From positions 1 through 6,353 of the forward strand of contig JAUNUE010000109.1 in assembly GCA_030538335.1 (NCBI GenBank): DNA of 6,353 bases, in the 5' to 3' direction. Every line of letters begins with the position of its first letter. Within the stretch, counting starts at the first letter, position 1. The stretch is from Allobrachymonas sp. (GTDB taxonomy: Bacteria; Pseudomonadota; Gammaproteobacteria; Burkholderiales; Burkholderiaceae_C). The notes beneath the pieces were generated by a model. The model was not told the origin of the DNA. It worked only from the letters and a program-made list of their open reading frames with translations, and did not search any database. Made by a program: the position numbers and the translations under genes. Below, in pieces: positions 1 to 5,632 of the stretch.

Positions 1-492
1 TTCGGCCACCACGTCACGGCCGCTTTTGATCACCTCATCGGGTGCGCGCAAGACCGAGAAGATGCTGCCTACGGTGCCGTTGACGTCGATATTGCTGGAG
101 CCATCAAGCGGATCGAACAGCAGCAGGTATTTGCCGCGCGGCTGCCCGTTGGGGATCTGGAAAGGTGCTTCAAGGTCTTCAGATGCCATGCCCGCCAGGT
201 GGCCACCCCAACTGTTCATCTGCGTAAAGCATTCGTTGGTAAGCGCTGACATGGCCTTGCCTTCGTCACCGGCAGGCACGGCGGTGGCAGCGCCTGCAAT
301 CGGCGTGGGTTCGCCGGGCATGGAAACCAGTTTGCCAAAAGCCACGGCGCGGCTGATGGCCTTGCAGGCCAACGCCACGTCGAGCATGAGGGCGTTGAAG
401 TCGCCCGAGGCTTGCGGGTAGCGCTTGCGCTGGTCGATCAGATACTGCGTAAGGGTGTAGCGGTGGGGCAGGGGGTGGGGCAGAAGCTGCAT
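1..492 (-). CDS. cbbF: Fructose-1,6-bisphosphatase class I (CbbF/Fbp), N-terminal 164 residues, cut by window edge
   Basis: Hydrolyses fructose-1,6-bisphosphate to fructose-6-phosphate and phosphate in the cytoplasm, a step of RuBP regeneration in the Calvin cycle and of gluconeogenesis. The visible protein starts MQLLPHPLPHRYTLTQYLID and carries the class I signature FDPLDGSSNIDVN at about residues 126-138, followed by GSIFSVLR. The Asp pair in DPLDGSS (D127, D130) and the upstream acidic stretch SEDLE (104-108) are the expected metal-binding region. The reading frame is open to base 1, so roughly the second half of a usual ~330-residue enzyme lies outside. The ATG at 492-490 was chosen because TLTQYLI then sits near the N-terminus as in family members; I see no strong Shine-Dalgarno. 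It lies 29 nt after the cbbE stop, so it is very likely co-transcribed. Position after cbbE fits cbbF; a housekeeping fbp role is also possible. Confidence 0.95.
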   Translation of the reverse strand, partial: MQLLPHPLPHRYTLTQYLIDQRKRYPQASGDFNALMLDVALACKAISRAVAFGKLVSMPGEPTPIAGAATAVPAGDEGKAMSALTNECFTQMNSWGGHLAGMASEDLEAPFQIPNGQPRGKYLLLFDPLDGSSNIDVNGTVGSIFSVLRAPDEVIKSGRDVVAE

Positions 493-521
493 GGCATGAA
501 ACGGACGAGGATGAAAAATCT

Positions 522-1217
522 TTACGCGGCGGTGGCGGCCTGGCGCAGCGCCTGCATCACGGTGCGGTAGCCTTTGTCGGCATCGGGCGCGCTGAACACG
601 GCGCTGCCCGCCACAAAGGTATCGGCGCCCGCAGCGGCAATGGCGCCGATGTTGTTGGTTTTTACGCCACCGTCCACTTCGAGCCAGATCGGCTGGCCGC
701 CCTGGGCCATGTGGGCGTCGATGCGGCTACGCGCCTCGCGCAGTTTGGCCAGGGTGCTGTCGATAAAGCCCTGGCCACCAAAGCCGGGGTTCACGCTCAT
801 CAGCAGCACGATGTCGAGTTTGTCCATGATGTGGTCCATCCATGCCAGCGGCGTTGCCGGGTTGAACACGATGCCTGCCTTGCAGCCATTGTCGCGGATC
901 AGTTGCAGCGTGCGGTCGACGTGGCGGCTGGCTTCGGGGTGGAAGGTGATGATGTTCGCACCCGCCTTGGCAAACATGGGCACCAGCGCATCGACCGGCT
1001 CGACCATGAGGTGCACGTCGATGGGAATTTGCACATGCGGGCGGATGGCTTCGCACACCAGCGGGCCAATGGTGAGGTTGGGCACGTAATGGTTGTCCAT
1101 CACGTCGAAATGCACCAGATCGCAACCGGCGGCTTCGATGGCGCGCACCTCTTCGCCCAAACGGGCAAAGTCGGCCGAGAGAATGGAGGGGGCGAGGCGG
1201 ATGGTTTTGTTGGGCAT
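522..1217 (-). CDS. cbbE: Ribulose-phosphate 3-epimerase (CbbE/Rpe)
   Basis: Interconverts xylulose-5-phosphate and ribulose-5-phosphate in the cytoplasm, feeding phosphoribulokinase in the Calvin cycle and also serving the pentose phosphate pathway. The 231-residue protein has normal family length and a full TIM-barrel set of motifs: APSILSADF (9-17), HFDVMDNHYVPN (36-47) with metal ligand H36 and acid/base D38, DVHLMVEP (67-74) with H69, the phosphate loop NPGFGGQ (143-149), and EVDGGV (180-185) with the second catalytic Asp D182. GSAVF (205-209) completes the phosphate site. Start ATG at 1217-1215 puts APSILSADF at the usual place; the bases upstream (CCAGGCTGCCACC) contain only a weak ribosome binding site. 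It is separated from cbbY by 369 nt of repeat-rich DNA, an unusually wide gap for an operon, and is followed by cbbF after 29 nt. In a cbb context the symbol cbbE applies; rpe is equivalent. Confidence 0.97.
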   Translation of the reverse strand: MPNKTIRLAPSILSADFARLGEEVRAIEAAGCDLVHFDVMDNHYVPNLTIGPLVCEAIRPHVQIPIDVHLMVEPVDALVPMFAKAGANIITFHPEASRHVDRTLQLIRDNGCKAGIVFNPATPLAWMDHIMDKLDIVLLMSVNPGFGGQGFIDSTLAKLREARSRIDAHMAQGGQPIWLEVDGGVKTNNIGAIAAAGADTFVAGSAVFSAPDADKGYRTVMQALRQAATAA

Positions 1218-1250
1218 GGTGGCAGCCTGGATGACTAAGGGAAAATGCGT

Positions 1251-1288
1251 TTACCGCAGAGACGCGGAGGGCGCAGAGGGCCGCAGAG
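1251..1288 (+). repeat. CGCAGAG-type repeat tract, arm A of outer inverted pair
   Basis: Begins TTACCGCAGAGACGCGGAGG and consists of about four short units of the form CGCRGAG spaced 8-10 nt apart. It is an imperfect inverted copy of the tract at 1543-1574, whose reverse complement begins TTCACCGCAGAGAACGCAGA. The same unit type recurs between cbbL and cbbS (3965-4073). It starts only 33 nt upstream of the cbbE start codon. Confidence 0.8.
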
Positions 1289-1336
1289 ATGGTCTGGGTG
1301 GAATTGCTGCAAAGCACAAACTGAAAGGCCTATTTT

Positions 1337-1402
1337 CCGTTCGCCCTGAGCTTGTCGAAGGGCTTGGTCGAAAAGGGGCTTCGACAGGCTCAGCCCGAAC
1401 GG
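1337..1402. repeat. REP-like inverted repeat pair (TTCGACA...GAACGG type)
   Basis: Two 23-nt arms at 1337-1359 and 1380-1402 face each other across a 20-nt loop. The right arm begins TTCGACAGGCTCAGCCCGAA. The reverse complement of the left arm matches it at 20 of 23 positions. Sequences of this type are widely dispersed intergenic palindromes in many proteobacterial genomes (from memory, not searched). As RNA it would form a stable stem-loop inside the cbb transcript. No T-tract follows it on the minus strand, so it does not look like an intrinsic terminator. Confidence 0.85.
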
Positions 1403-1479
1403 ATATTTGCTTGTTTACCAGTTTGGCTTGTTGATCCACGCACAAGAAAGCAGAAACAGCACGAACGGAGATTTGCTTG
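1391..1479. repeat. 23-bp imperfect direct repeat (1391-1413 and 1457-1479)
   Basis: CAGCCCGAACGGATATTTGC plus TTG at 1391-1413 recurs as CAGCACGAACGGAGATTTGC plus TTG at 1457-1479, matching at 21 of 23 positions, 66 bp apart. The first copy overlaps the right end of the REP-like arm, so part of that element and its flank appears duplicated. Confidence 0.75.
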
Positions 1480-1542
1480 CCTGTCGGCTTGGCCAGAAGC
1501 ATGGCCTCTTTGGACATTTCAAGTTTGTGCATATCAAAAAAT

Positions 1543-1574
1543 CCTCTGCGAAACTCTGCGTTCTCTGCGGTGAA
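1543..1574 (-). repeat. CGCAGAG-type repeat tract, arm B of outer inverted pair
   Basis: Reads CCTCTGCGAAACTCTGCGTT then CTCTGCGGTGAA on the plus strand, the inverted counterpart of 1251-1288. It begins 13 nt beyond the cbbY stop codon in the direction of transcription, so the whole interval to 1251 is framed by this inverted pair. Confidence 0.8.
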
Positions 1575-1586
1575 AAGCCGGAAATC

Positions 1587-2306
1587 TCATGCCGCAGCAT
1601 GCCACTGCCGCACCTGTTCCAGCGTCACATCGCCCAGATCAGGCAGCACGCGCAGCGCGCCGGTAAATTCGTGGTGCTCGGTAAAGCCATTGGGCGTGAT
1701 GAGCACAGGCAGGCCCGCCGCCTGCGCAGCAACCAATCCGTTGGCCGAGTCTTCAAAGGCGATGCAGGCGTCGGCAGGCAAGCCCAGGCGCTCCAGCGTT
1801 TGCAGGTAGACCTGCGGATGCGGCTTTTTGTTGGGTGCGGTTGAGGCGTCTTCGATCACGGCGAAGTACTGCTGCCAGTCGTCGCCCACGGCCTTGCGCA
1901 AGAGGGCTGCGATGTTGACGGGCGAGGTGGTGGTGGCAATGGCGAGTTGCAGCCCGGCAATGTGCGCGTCTTCAATCAGCTTCAACACGCCGGGGCGCAG
2001 TTGCACCGCCCCTTCCTGCACGGCTTTTTCGTAGAACGAGGTTTTGAGTTCGTGCAGTTGCGCCACTGTGTCGCGCACGCCTGCGCCAATGTCGATCAGG
2101 TCGGGCTGGGTTTGCCGCCAGTAGTGCAGGATGCGCTCCTTGCCGCCAGAGATTTCGAGCAGACGTGTGTACTCTTCCACGTCCCAGTGCCAGTCGCGGC
2201 CGGTTTCGGCAAAGGCGCGGTTGAAGGCGGCCAGGTGCGCGGCCTCGGTATCGGCCAGCGTGCCGTCAACGTCAAAAATCAGGGCTTGCAAGGTGGCTTG
2301 GGTCAT
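1587..2306 (-). CDS. cbbY: CbbY, HAD-family xylulose-1,5-bisphosphate phosphatase
   Basis: A 239-residue cytoplasmic haloacid-dehalogenase phosphatase. In characterised red-type Rubisco systems CbbY dephosphorylates xylulose-1,5-bisphosphate, a misfire product that blocks Rubisco, so it works beside CbbX. Visible HAD motifs are FDVDGTLADTE (11-21) with nucleophile D12 and acid/base D14, ATTTSPVN (124-131) for motif II, NKKPHP (159-164) with the motif III lysine, and FEDSANG (184-190) with the motif IV acidic pair E185/D186. The alpha-helical cap between motifs I and II has EEYTRLLEISGGKERI (44-59), whose GGKERI segment resembles CbbY rather than ordinary phosphoglycolate phosphatase (CbbZ/Gph). 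Its position straight after cbbX and before cbbE also matches cbbY. The start overlaps the cbbX stop as ATGA (2306-2303), implying translational coupling. Substrate assignment is by family resemblance; a CbbZ role is the main alternative. Confidence 0.9.
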   Translation of the reverse strand: MTQATLQALIFDVDGTLADTEAAHLAAFNRAFAETGRDWHWDVEEYTRLLEISGGKERILHYWRQTQPDLIDIGAGVRDTVAQLHELKTSFYEKAVQEGAVQLRPGVLKLIEDAHIAGLQLAIATTTSPVNIAALLRKAVGDDWQQYFAVIEDASTAPNKKPHPQVYLQTLERLGLPADACIAFEDSANGLVAAQAAGLPVLITPNGFTEHHEFTGALRVLPDLGDVTLEQVRQWHAAA

Positions 2307-3322
2307 GCGGGGGTGTTGTCCTTTTCGGTAGAGGGGGTGGCAAACAGGCGGCTGGCCAGAATGTCTTGCGGGGTGAGCGTGGTCAGGTCTTCGGCTGAAA
2401 GCGCCTTGTCACGGTCGGCGAACAGGCGGCTGGCCTGGCGCAAGCGGGCGCGGTCAAGCGCGTTGCGCACGCTGCGTGCGTTGGCAAATTGCGGCTGCGC
2501 CATGCGCAGTTGCAGGTAGTCGTTGAAGGCCGCTTCGGCGCCTGTGCCGAAATGGTAGTTCTGCTGCTGCAGCATTTTGCCCGCGATGTGCATCAGCTCA
2601 TCCTGCGAATAATCAGGAAAGTCGAGGTGGTGCGCAATGCGGCTGCGCATGCCGGGGTTGGACTGGAAGAAGGTGTCCATGCGGTCTTTATACCCGGCGA
2701 GGATGACTACCAGGTCGTCGCGCTGGTTTTCCATCACCTGCAGCAAAATCTCGATGGCTTCTTGCCCGTAGTCGCGCTCGTTCTCGGGGCGGTACAGGTA
2801 GTAGGCCTCGTCAATGAACAGCACGCCGCCCATGGCTTTTTTCAGCACCTCGCGCGTTTTGGGCGCCGTGTGGCCGATGTATTGGCCGACCAGATCGTCG
2901 CGCGTAACGGCCACCATATGGCCCTTGCGCACGTAGCCGAGCCGGTGCAGGATTTGCGCCATGCGCATGGCCACCGTGGTTTTGCCGGTGCCGGGGTTGC
3001 CGGTAAAGCACATGTGCAGCGAAGGCGTTTGCGCCAACAGGCCGTGCGTGGCACGCAGTTTGTCGATCACCAGCAGCGCGGCAATGTCGCGGATGCGCGC
3101 CTTGACCGGGGCGAGGCCCACCAGCTCGTCATCCAGCTCTTGCAATACCGCTTCGACTTGCGACTGCGCCAATACCTCGGCCACGGTGCGTGGTGCGTCG
3201 GTGGCGGGTGCTGCCTTGGGCTGCTCGTTGGCTGTTGCGTCGGCAGATATATCTGCTGGTGCGGCAGGTGTGGAGCCGGGGATGGAGTAGCTGGGAGATG
3301 TCATGGGCGTTTGGTTATCCAT
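2303..3322 (-). CDS. cbbX: CbbX, AAA+ red-type Rubisco activase
   Basis: An ATP-driven hexameric remodeller that threads the C-terminal tail of red-type CbbL to release bound inhibitory sugar phosphates. The 339-residue protein shows Walker A GNPGTGKTT (108-116), the pore-loop region LVGQYIGHTAPKT (144-156), Walker B VLFIDEA (167-173), sensor I in VVILAGY (205-211), arginine-finger region NPGMRSRI (222-229) and sensor II region NARSVRNALDRAR (281-293). Residues 1-45 are Ala/Pro/Thr-rich, low in complexity and probably disordered, making it somewhat longer than the ~310 residues I recall for studied homologues. Start ATG at 3322-3320 is uncertain: M7 (3304-3302) is an alternative, and neither has a clear Shine-Dalgarno. 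A dispersed repeat ends 3 nt upstream of the first ATG. Its neighbours, cbbS upstream and cbbY overlapping downstream, fix its role in Rubisco maintenance. Confidence 0.96.
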   Translation of the reverse strand: MDNQTPMTSPSYSIPGSTPAAPADISADATANEQPKAAPATDAPRTVAEVLAQSQVEAVLQELDDELVGLAPVKARIRDIAALLVIDKLRATHGLLAQTPSLHMCFTGNPGTGKTTVAMRMAQILHRLGYVRKGHMVAVTRDDLVGQYIGHTAPKTREVLKKAMGGVLFIDEAYYLYRPENERDYGQEAIEILLQVMENQRDDLVVILAGYKDRMDTFFQSNPGMRSRIAHHLDFPDYSQDELMHIAGKMLQQQNYHFGTGAEAAFNDYLQLRMAQPQFANARSVRNALDRARLRQASRLFADRDKALSAEDLTTLTPQDILASRLFATPSTEKDNTPA

Positions 3323-3325
3323 CTA

Positions 3326-3418
3326 GTAGGGCGGGTTAGCCGCAGGCATAACCCACCATGCAATCAGCGCAGCAATCAACGCAAACGGTGGGCTACGCCT
3401 TTGGCTAACCCACCCTAC
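3326..3418. repeat. Inverted repeat element of the GGGTTAGCC type between cbbS and cbbX
   Basis: Two 32-nt arms, 3326-3357 and 3387-3418, are inverted copies of each other matching at about 27 of 32 positions. Each arm is itself nearly palindromic (left arm core GGGTTAGCCGCAGGCATAAC then CC). The left arm ends 3 nt from the cbbX start codon. I recall similar GGTGGGTTAGCC...TAACCCACC elements as dispersed repeats in proteobacterial genomes; copy number here cannot be tested from one window. Confidence 0.85.
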
Positions 3419-3432
3419 GAATCACAAATCAC

Positions 3433-3480
3433 AAAAAAGCCAGCGTGGGCCAGCAAAAACTGCCTGCTGCCCACGCCAGC
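3433..3480 (-). terminator. Intrinsic-terminator-like hairpin just after cbbS
   Basis: On the minus strand GCTGGCGTGGGC (3480-3469) and GCCCACGCTGGC (3450-3439) can form a 12-pair stem, ten Watson-Crick and two G-U pairs, around an 18-nt loop. The stem is followed immediately by six T residues (AAAAAA at 3433-3438 on the plus strand). It begins 18 nt beyond the cbbS stop codon. This is the layout of a Rho-independent terminator. Because cbbX, cbbY and cbbE continue downstream in the same direction, it probably acts as a partial terminator that keeps cbbLS transcripts in excess. Premature termination downstream of cbbS has been described for the Ralstonia eutropha cbb operon, which makes the interpretation reasonable. 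Confidence 0.75.
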
Positions 3481-3498
3481 GGAGGTAACCGTTCTATC

Positions 3499-3933
3499 TC
3501 AATAGCGCTCGCCTTCGGGCTTGTCGGTGGCGTAGCTGTGCACGGTGTAGCGCATGCTGCGGCCATTGACTTCTTGCCTTGCCAGACCAAAGCCGGGTTC
3601 GGTTTTGGGGCGGTTGACGATGAAGCTCATGGCCACGCTTTCCACGCCACGGGTGGAGTCAAACGCCACCAGACGGATGTAGTGGTTGGGGAAAGTCTTG
3701 CGGCAGGTGTTGACTTCGGCCAGCACGCCTGCGGCGTCCATCAGGTCGAACATGGGCATGCCGAACATTTCCCAGTAGGTGTTGCGCGGGTGCGGATCGT
3801 CGGTGTATTCCACGCTCCAGGCGTAGCCTTTGTCGAGGCCGTATTGCACCTGTGCGGTGATCTCGGCATCGGTCAGGTCGGGCAGAAAGCTGAACTGGCC
3901 TTGGGTGATGCGGCCGGTGGGGTTGGTCATCAT
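3499..3933 (-). CDS. cbbS: Rubisco small subunit, red type (form IC)
   Basis: Caps the L8 core to form the L8S8 carboxylase in the cytoplasm. The 144-residue protein has RITQGQFSFLPDLTD (8-22) at its N-terminus, the family block YTDDPHPRNTYWEMFGMPMF (43-62), and NHYIRLVAFDSTRG (83-96). The long C-terminal section SFIVNRP...RYTVHSYATDKPEGERY (103-144) is the red-type C-terminal hairpin extension that replaces the internal loop of green-type subunits. Two adjacent ATG codons open the frame (3933-3931 and 3930-3928); I chose the first because AAGGAG at 3947-3942 lies 8 nt upstream of it. The gene follows cbbL after 152 nt, most of which is an inverted repeat, and is followed by a terminator-like hairpin. 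No key feature appears missing. Confidence 0.97.
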   Translation of the reverse strand: MMTNPTGRITQGQFSFLPDLTDAEITAQVQYGLDKGYAWSVEYTDDPHPRNTYWEMFGMPMFDLMDAAGVLAEVNTCRKTFPNHYIRLVAFDSTRGVESVAMSFIVNRPKTEPGFGLARQEVNGRSMRYTVHSYATDKPEGERY

Positions 3934-3941
3934 GGTGAAAG

Positions 3942-3947
3942 CTCCTT
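3942..3947 (-). promoter_or_regulatory. Ribosome binding site of cbbS
   Basis: AAGGAG on the minus strand, 8 nt before the first of two tandem ATG codons. The spacing favours the first ATG (3933) over the second. Confidence 0.8.
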
Positions 3948-3964
3948 GAATACGGGTTCGGATA

Positions 3965-4073
3965 CCGGACGCAGAGGACGCAAAGGATACGCAAAGGTCG
4001 CAGAAGAAAACATAAAAAATTTTTCAGGTATTTTTTGCGTTCTCTGCGTAATCTTTGCGTCCTCTGCGTCCGG
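3965..4073. repeat. Long inverted repeat in the cbbL-cbbS spacer (CGCARAG type)
   Basis: Arms at 3965-3985 and 4053-4073 are perfect 21-nt inverted copies, beginning CCGGACGCAGAGGACGCAAA. Pairing can continue imperfectly inward (GATACGCAAAG against ATTACGCAGAG), giving a potential stem of about 40 bp around an AT-rich centre that includes AAAAAATTTTT (4015-4025). Each arm is made of short tandem units: ACGCAGAGG, ACGCAAAGG, ATACGCAAAGG, TCGCAGAAG (3969-4006). The unit type matches the tracts at 1251-1288 and 1543-1574. No T-run follows on the minus strand, so it is not a typical terminator; it could stabilise the upstream cbbL mRNA or modulate read-through to cbbS. Confidence 0.9.
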
Positions 4074-4085
4074 CAATTGGGTTGT

Positions 4086-5540
4086 TCAGGCGGCAGCGGA
4101 AGGCGTTGCCACGTAGTCGCTGCTGTCAGTGCTTGCGTAGTTGAAGGTGATGTCGCCCCAGGTGTCGAGCGCGGCTTGCAGCGGGCTGCATTGTTTGGCG
4201 GCCTGGCGCAAAATTTCGGGGCCTTCGTTCTTGATGTCCTTGCCTTCGTTGCGCGCCTTGACCATGGCCTCAAGCGCCACGCGGTTGGCCACAGCGCCAG
4301 CCTGCACGCCTTGCGGGTGGCCGATGGTGCCGCCGCCAAACTGCAGAATCACGTCGTCGCCAAACAGGTCGAGCAACTGGTGCATCTGGCCGGCATGGAT
4401 GCCGCCCGAAGCAACGGGCATGACTTTTTTGGTGTCGGCCCAGTCCATGTCGAAGAACAGGCCGCGCGGCAGGTCTTGCTTGGTGTAGCTGTCGCGGCAG
4501 ACGTTGTAGTAGCCCTGCACGGTAAGCGGGTCGCCTTCGAGCTTGCCCACGGCCGTGCCGGTGTGCAGGTGGTCGCAACCGGCCAGACGCAGCCATTTGG
4601 CAATCACGCGGAAGCTCACGCCGTGGTTCTTCTGGCGCGTGTAGGTGCCGTGGCCGGCGCGGTGCATGTGCACCAGCATGTCGTTCTTGCGTGCCCACTC
4701 GGCCATGCTCTGGATAGCCGTCCAGCCCACCACCAGGTCGACCATGATGACGATGCTGCCCAGCTCTTTGGCAAACTCGGCGCGCTCGTACATGCCTTCC
4801 ATGGTGCCGGCCGTGACGTTGAGGTAGCTGCCCTTGACCTCACCCGTGGCGGCGCTGGCCTTGTTCACGGCATCCATCACGTACAGGAAGCGGTCACGCC
4901 AGTGCATGAAGGGCTGCGAGTTGATGTTCTCGTCGTCTTTCATGAAGTCGAGCCCGCCCTTCAGGCCTTCGTAAATCACGCGGCCATAGTTGCGGCCACT
5001 CAGGCCCAGCTTGGGTTTGGTGGTGGCGCCCAGCAGCGGGCGGCCGAATTTGTCGAGACGCTCGCGCTCGACGATCAGGCCGGTGGGCGGGCCTTTGAAG
5101 GTCTTGACGTAGGCCACGGGGATGCGCATGTCTTCGAGGCGGGCGGCTTTCAGCGGCTTGAAGCTGAACACGTTGCCGATCAGGCTGGCCGTCATGTTGG
5201 CGATGGAGCCTTCTTCAAACAGGATCAGGTCATACGCCACCCAGGCGAAATACTGGCCGGGGGTGTTGGGCACCGGCTCAACCTTGTAGGCCTTGGCGCG
5301 GTAGCTGTCGCAGGCGGTGAGGCGGTCGGTCCATACCACCGTCCAGGTGGCGGTAGACGATTCACCGGCCACGGCGGCGGCGGCCTCTTCAGGGTCGACA
5401 CCGTCTTGCGGGGTGATGCGGAACAGGCAGATGGTGTCGGTCTCCTTGGGCTCGTAATCGGGCACCCAGTAACCCATCTGCTTGTATTTCAGTACGCCTG
5501 CGCTGTAGCGCTTCTTGGCATCGGTGATCTCTGTAGACAT
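4086..5540 (-). CDS. cbbL: Rubisco large subunit, red type (form IC)
   Basis: Catalytic subunit of ribulose-1,5-bisphosphate carboxylase/oxygenase, which fixes CO2 onto RuBP to give two 3-phosphoglycerate. The 484-residue protein is full length. Active-site elements are all present: E60 with T65-W66 in the GESSTATWT loop, K175 and K177 in TTKPKLGLSGRNYGR, the carbamylated K201 with metal ligands D203 and E204 in GGLDFMKDDEN, H293-R294 in HMHRAGH, H326, loop 6 with K333 in TAVGKLEGD, SGG at 378-380 and the phosphate loop FGGGTIGHP (401-409). The C-terminal tail TDSSDYVATPSAAA is the expected CbbX handle. ATG at 5540-5538 was chosen because GGAG lies 7 nt upstream (5551-5548) and MSTEITDAKKRYSAGVLKYK is the usual red-type start; an in-frame ATG at 5615 would lie upstream of the predicted -10 element. 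It is the first gene of the operon. Confidence 0.98.
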   Translation of the reverse strand: MSTEITDAKKRYSAGVLKYKQMGYWVPDYEPKETDTICLFRITPQDGVDPEEAAAAVAGESSTATWTVVWTDRLTACDSYRAKAYKVEPVPNTPGQYFAWVAYDLILFEEGSIANMTASLIGNVFSFKPLKAARLEDMRIPVAYVKTFKGPPTGLIVERERLDKFGRPLLGATTKPKLGLSGRNYGRVIYEGLKGGLDFMKDDENINSQPFMHWRDRFLYVMDAVNKASAATGEVKGSYLNVTAGTMEGMYERAEFAKELGSIVIMVDLVVGWTAIQSMAEWARKNDMLVHMHRAGHGTYTRQKNHGVSFRVIAKWLRLAGCDHLHTGTAVGKLEGDPLTVQGYYNVCRDSYTKQDLPRGLFFDMDWADTKKVMPVASGGIHAGQMHQLLDLFGDDVILQFGGGTIGHPQGVQAGAVANRVALEAMVKARNEGKDIKNEGPEILRQAAKQCSPLQAALDTWGDITFNYASTDSSDYVATPSAAA

Positions 5541-5547
5541 GTGCTTG

Positions 5548-5551
5548 CTCC
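5548..5551 (-). promoter_or_regulatory. Ribosome binding site of cbbL
   Basis: GGAG on the minus strand, 7 nt before the ATG at 5540. It decides this start over the in-frame upstream ATG at 5615. Confidence 0.75.
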
Positions 5552-5581
5552 GGTGGTGGTAGGAAACTGTTTGTGACATTG

Positions 5582-5610
5582 AATGTAGGCCAGTGTTGTG
5601 TTCAAGTAAA
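5582..5610 (-). promoter_or_regulatory. Predicted sigma70-type promoter of the cbb operon
   Basis: On the minus strand TTTACT (5610-5605) and TACATT (5587-5582) are separated by exactly 17 nt, each matching four of six consensus positions. Transcription would start near 5575, giving a leader of about 35 nt before cbbL. The -35 box lies inside a CbbR-like site, as expected for an activator-dependent promoter. TTGACT at 5616-5611 is an alternative -35 but would need a 22-nt spacer. Confidence 0.5.
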
Positions 5611-5614
5611 GTCA
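5602..5614 (-). promoter_or_regulatory. CbbR-like (LysR-type) site, promoter-proximal
   Basis: TGACTTTACTTGA on the minus strand fits TNA-N7-TNA, the pattern described for CbbR sites, and also T-N11-A. It overlaps the predicted -35 box, centred near -33, where the activation half-site of a LysR regulator would be expected. Confidence 0.5.
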
Positions 5615-5632
5615 ATTTTTGTATCCCTATAA

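Larger units (their letters stand above)
1218..1586. other. 369-nt gene-free gap between cbbY and cbbE, filled with nested repeats
   Basis: No credible gene is seen. The gap contains an outer inverted pair of CGCAGAG-type repeat tracts (1251-1288 and 1543-1574), an inner inverted pair of a REP-like 23-mer (1337-1359 and 1380-1402), and a 23-bp imperfect direct repeat (1391-1413 and 1457-1479). The open frame crossing it on the minus strand (1251-1532) is merely translated repeat sequence. I see no convincing internal promoter or intrinsic terminator. Because the flanking genes are co-directional and belong to one pathway, I infer that the gap grew by repeat insertion inside the operon. Confidence 0.75.

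Noticed and set aside
1337..1402. REP-like hairpin as an operon-internal terminator
   Set aside because: On the minus strand it is followed by GGAAAATAGG rather than a T-run, so intrinsic termination is unlikely.
1251..1532. 93-codon minus-strand open frame in the cbbY-cbbE spacer
   Set aside because: Its translation includes VRAEPVEAPFRPSPSTSSGR, the familiar artefact of translating TTCGACA-type dispersed repeats, and it ends in the CGCAGAG tract. It is repeat DNA, not a gene.
1587..2306. Calling the HAD phosphatase CbbZ (phosphoglycolate phosphatase)
   Set aside because: The GGKERI cap segment and position between cbbX and cbbE fit CbbY better. The choice still rests on resemblance, not on measured activity.
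2489..3505. 338-codon open frame on the plus strand across cbbX and the spacer
   Set aside because: Antisense to a clear AAA+ protein, low-complexity translation with no recognisable domain, and it runs through the dispersed repeat.
4035..5576. 513-codon open frame on the plus strand across cbbL
   Set aside because: It is entirely antisense to a full-length Rubisco large subunit with every active-site residue. Its His/Val/Ala-rich translation is typical of a GC-rich shadow frame.
5541..5615. N-terminal extension of CbbL from the in-frame ATG at 5615
   Set aside because: It would cover the predicted -10 element, lacks a ribosome binding site, and adds 25 residues not seen in red-type large subunits.
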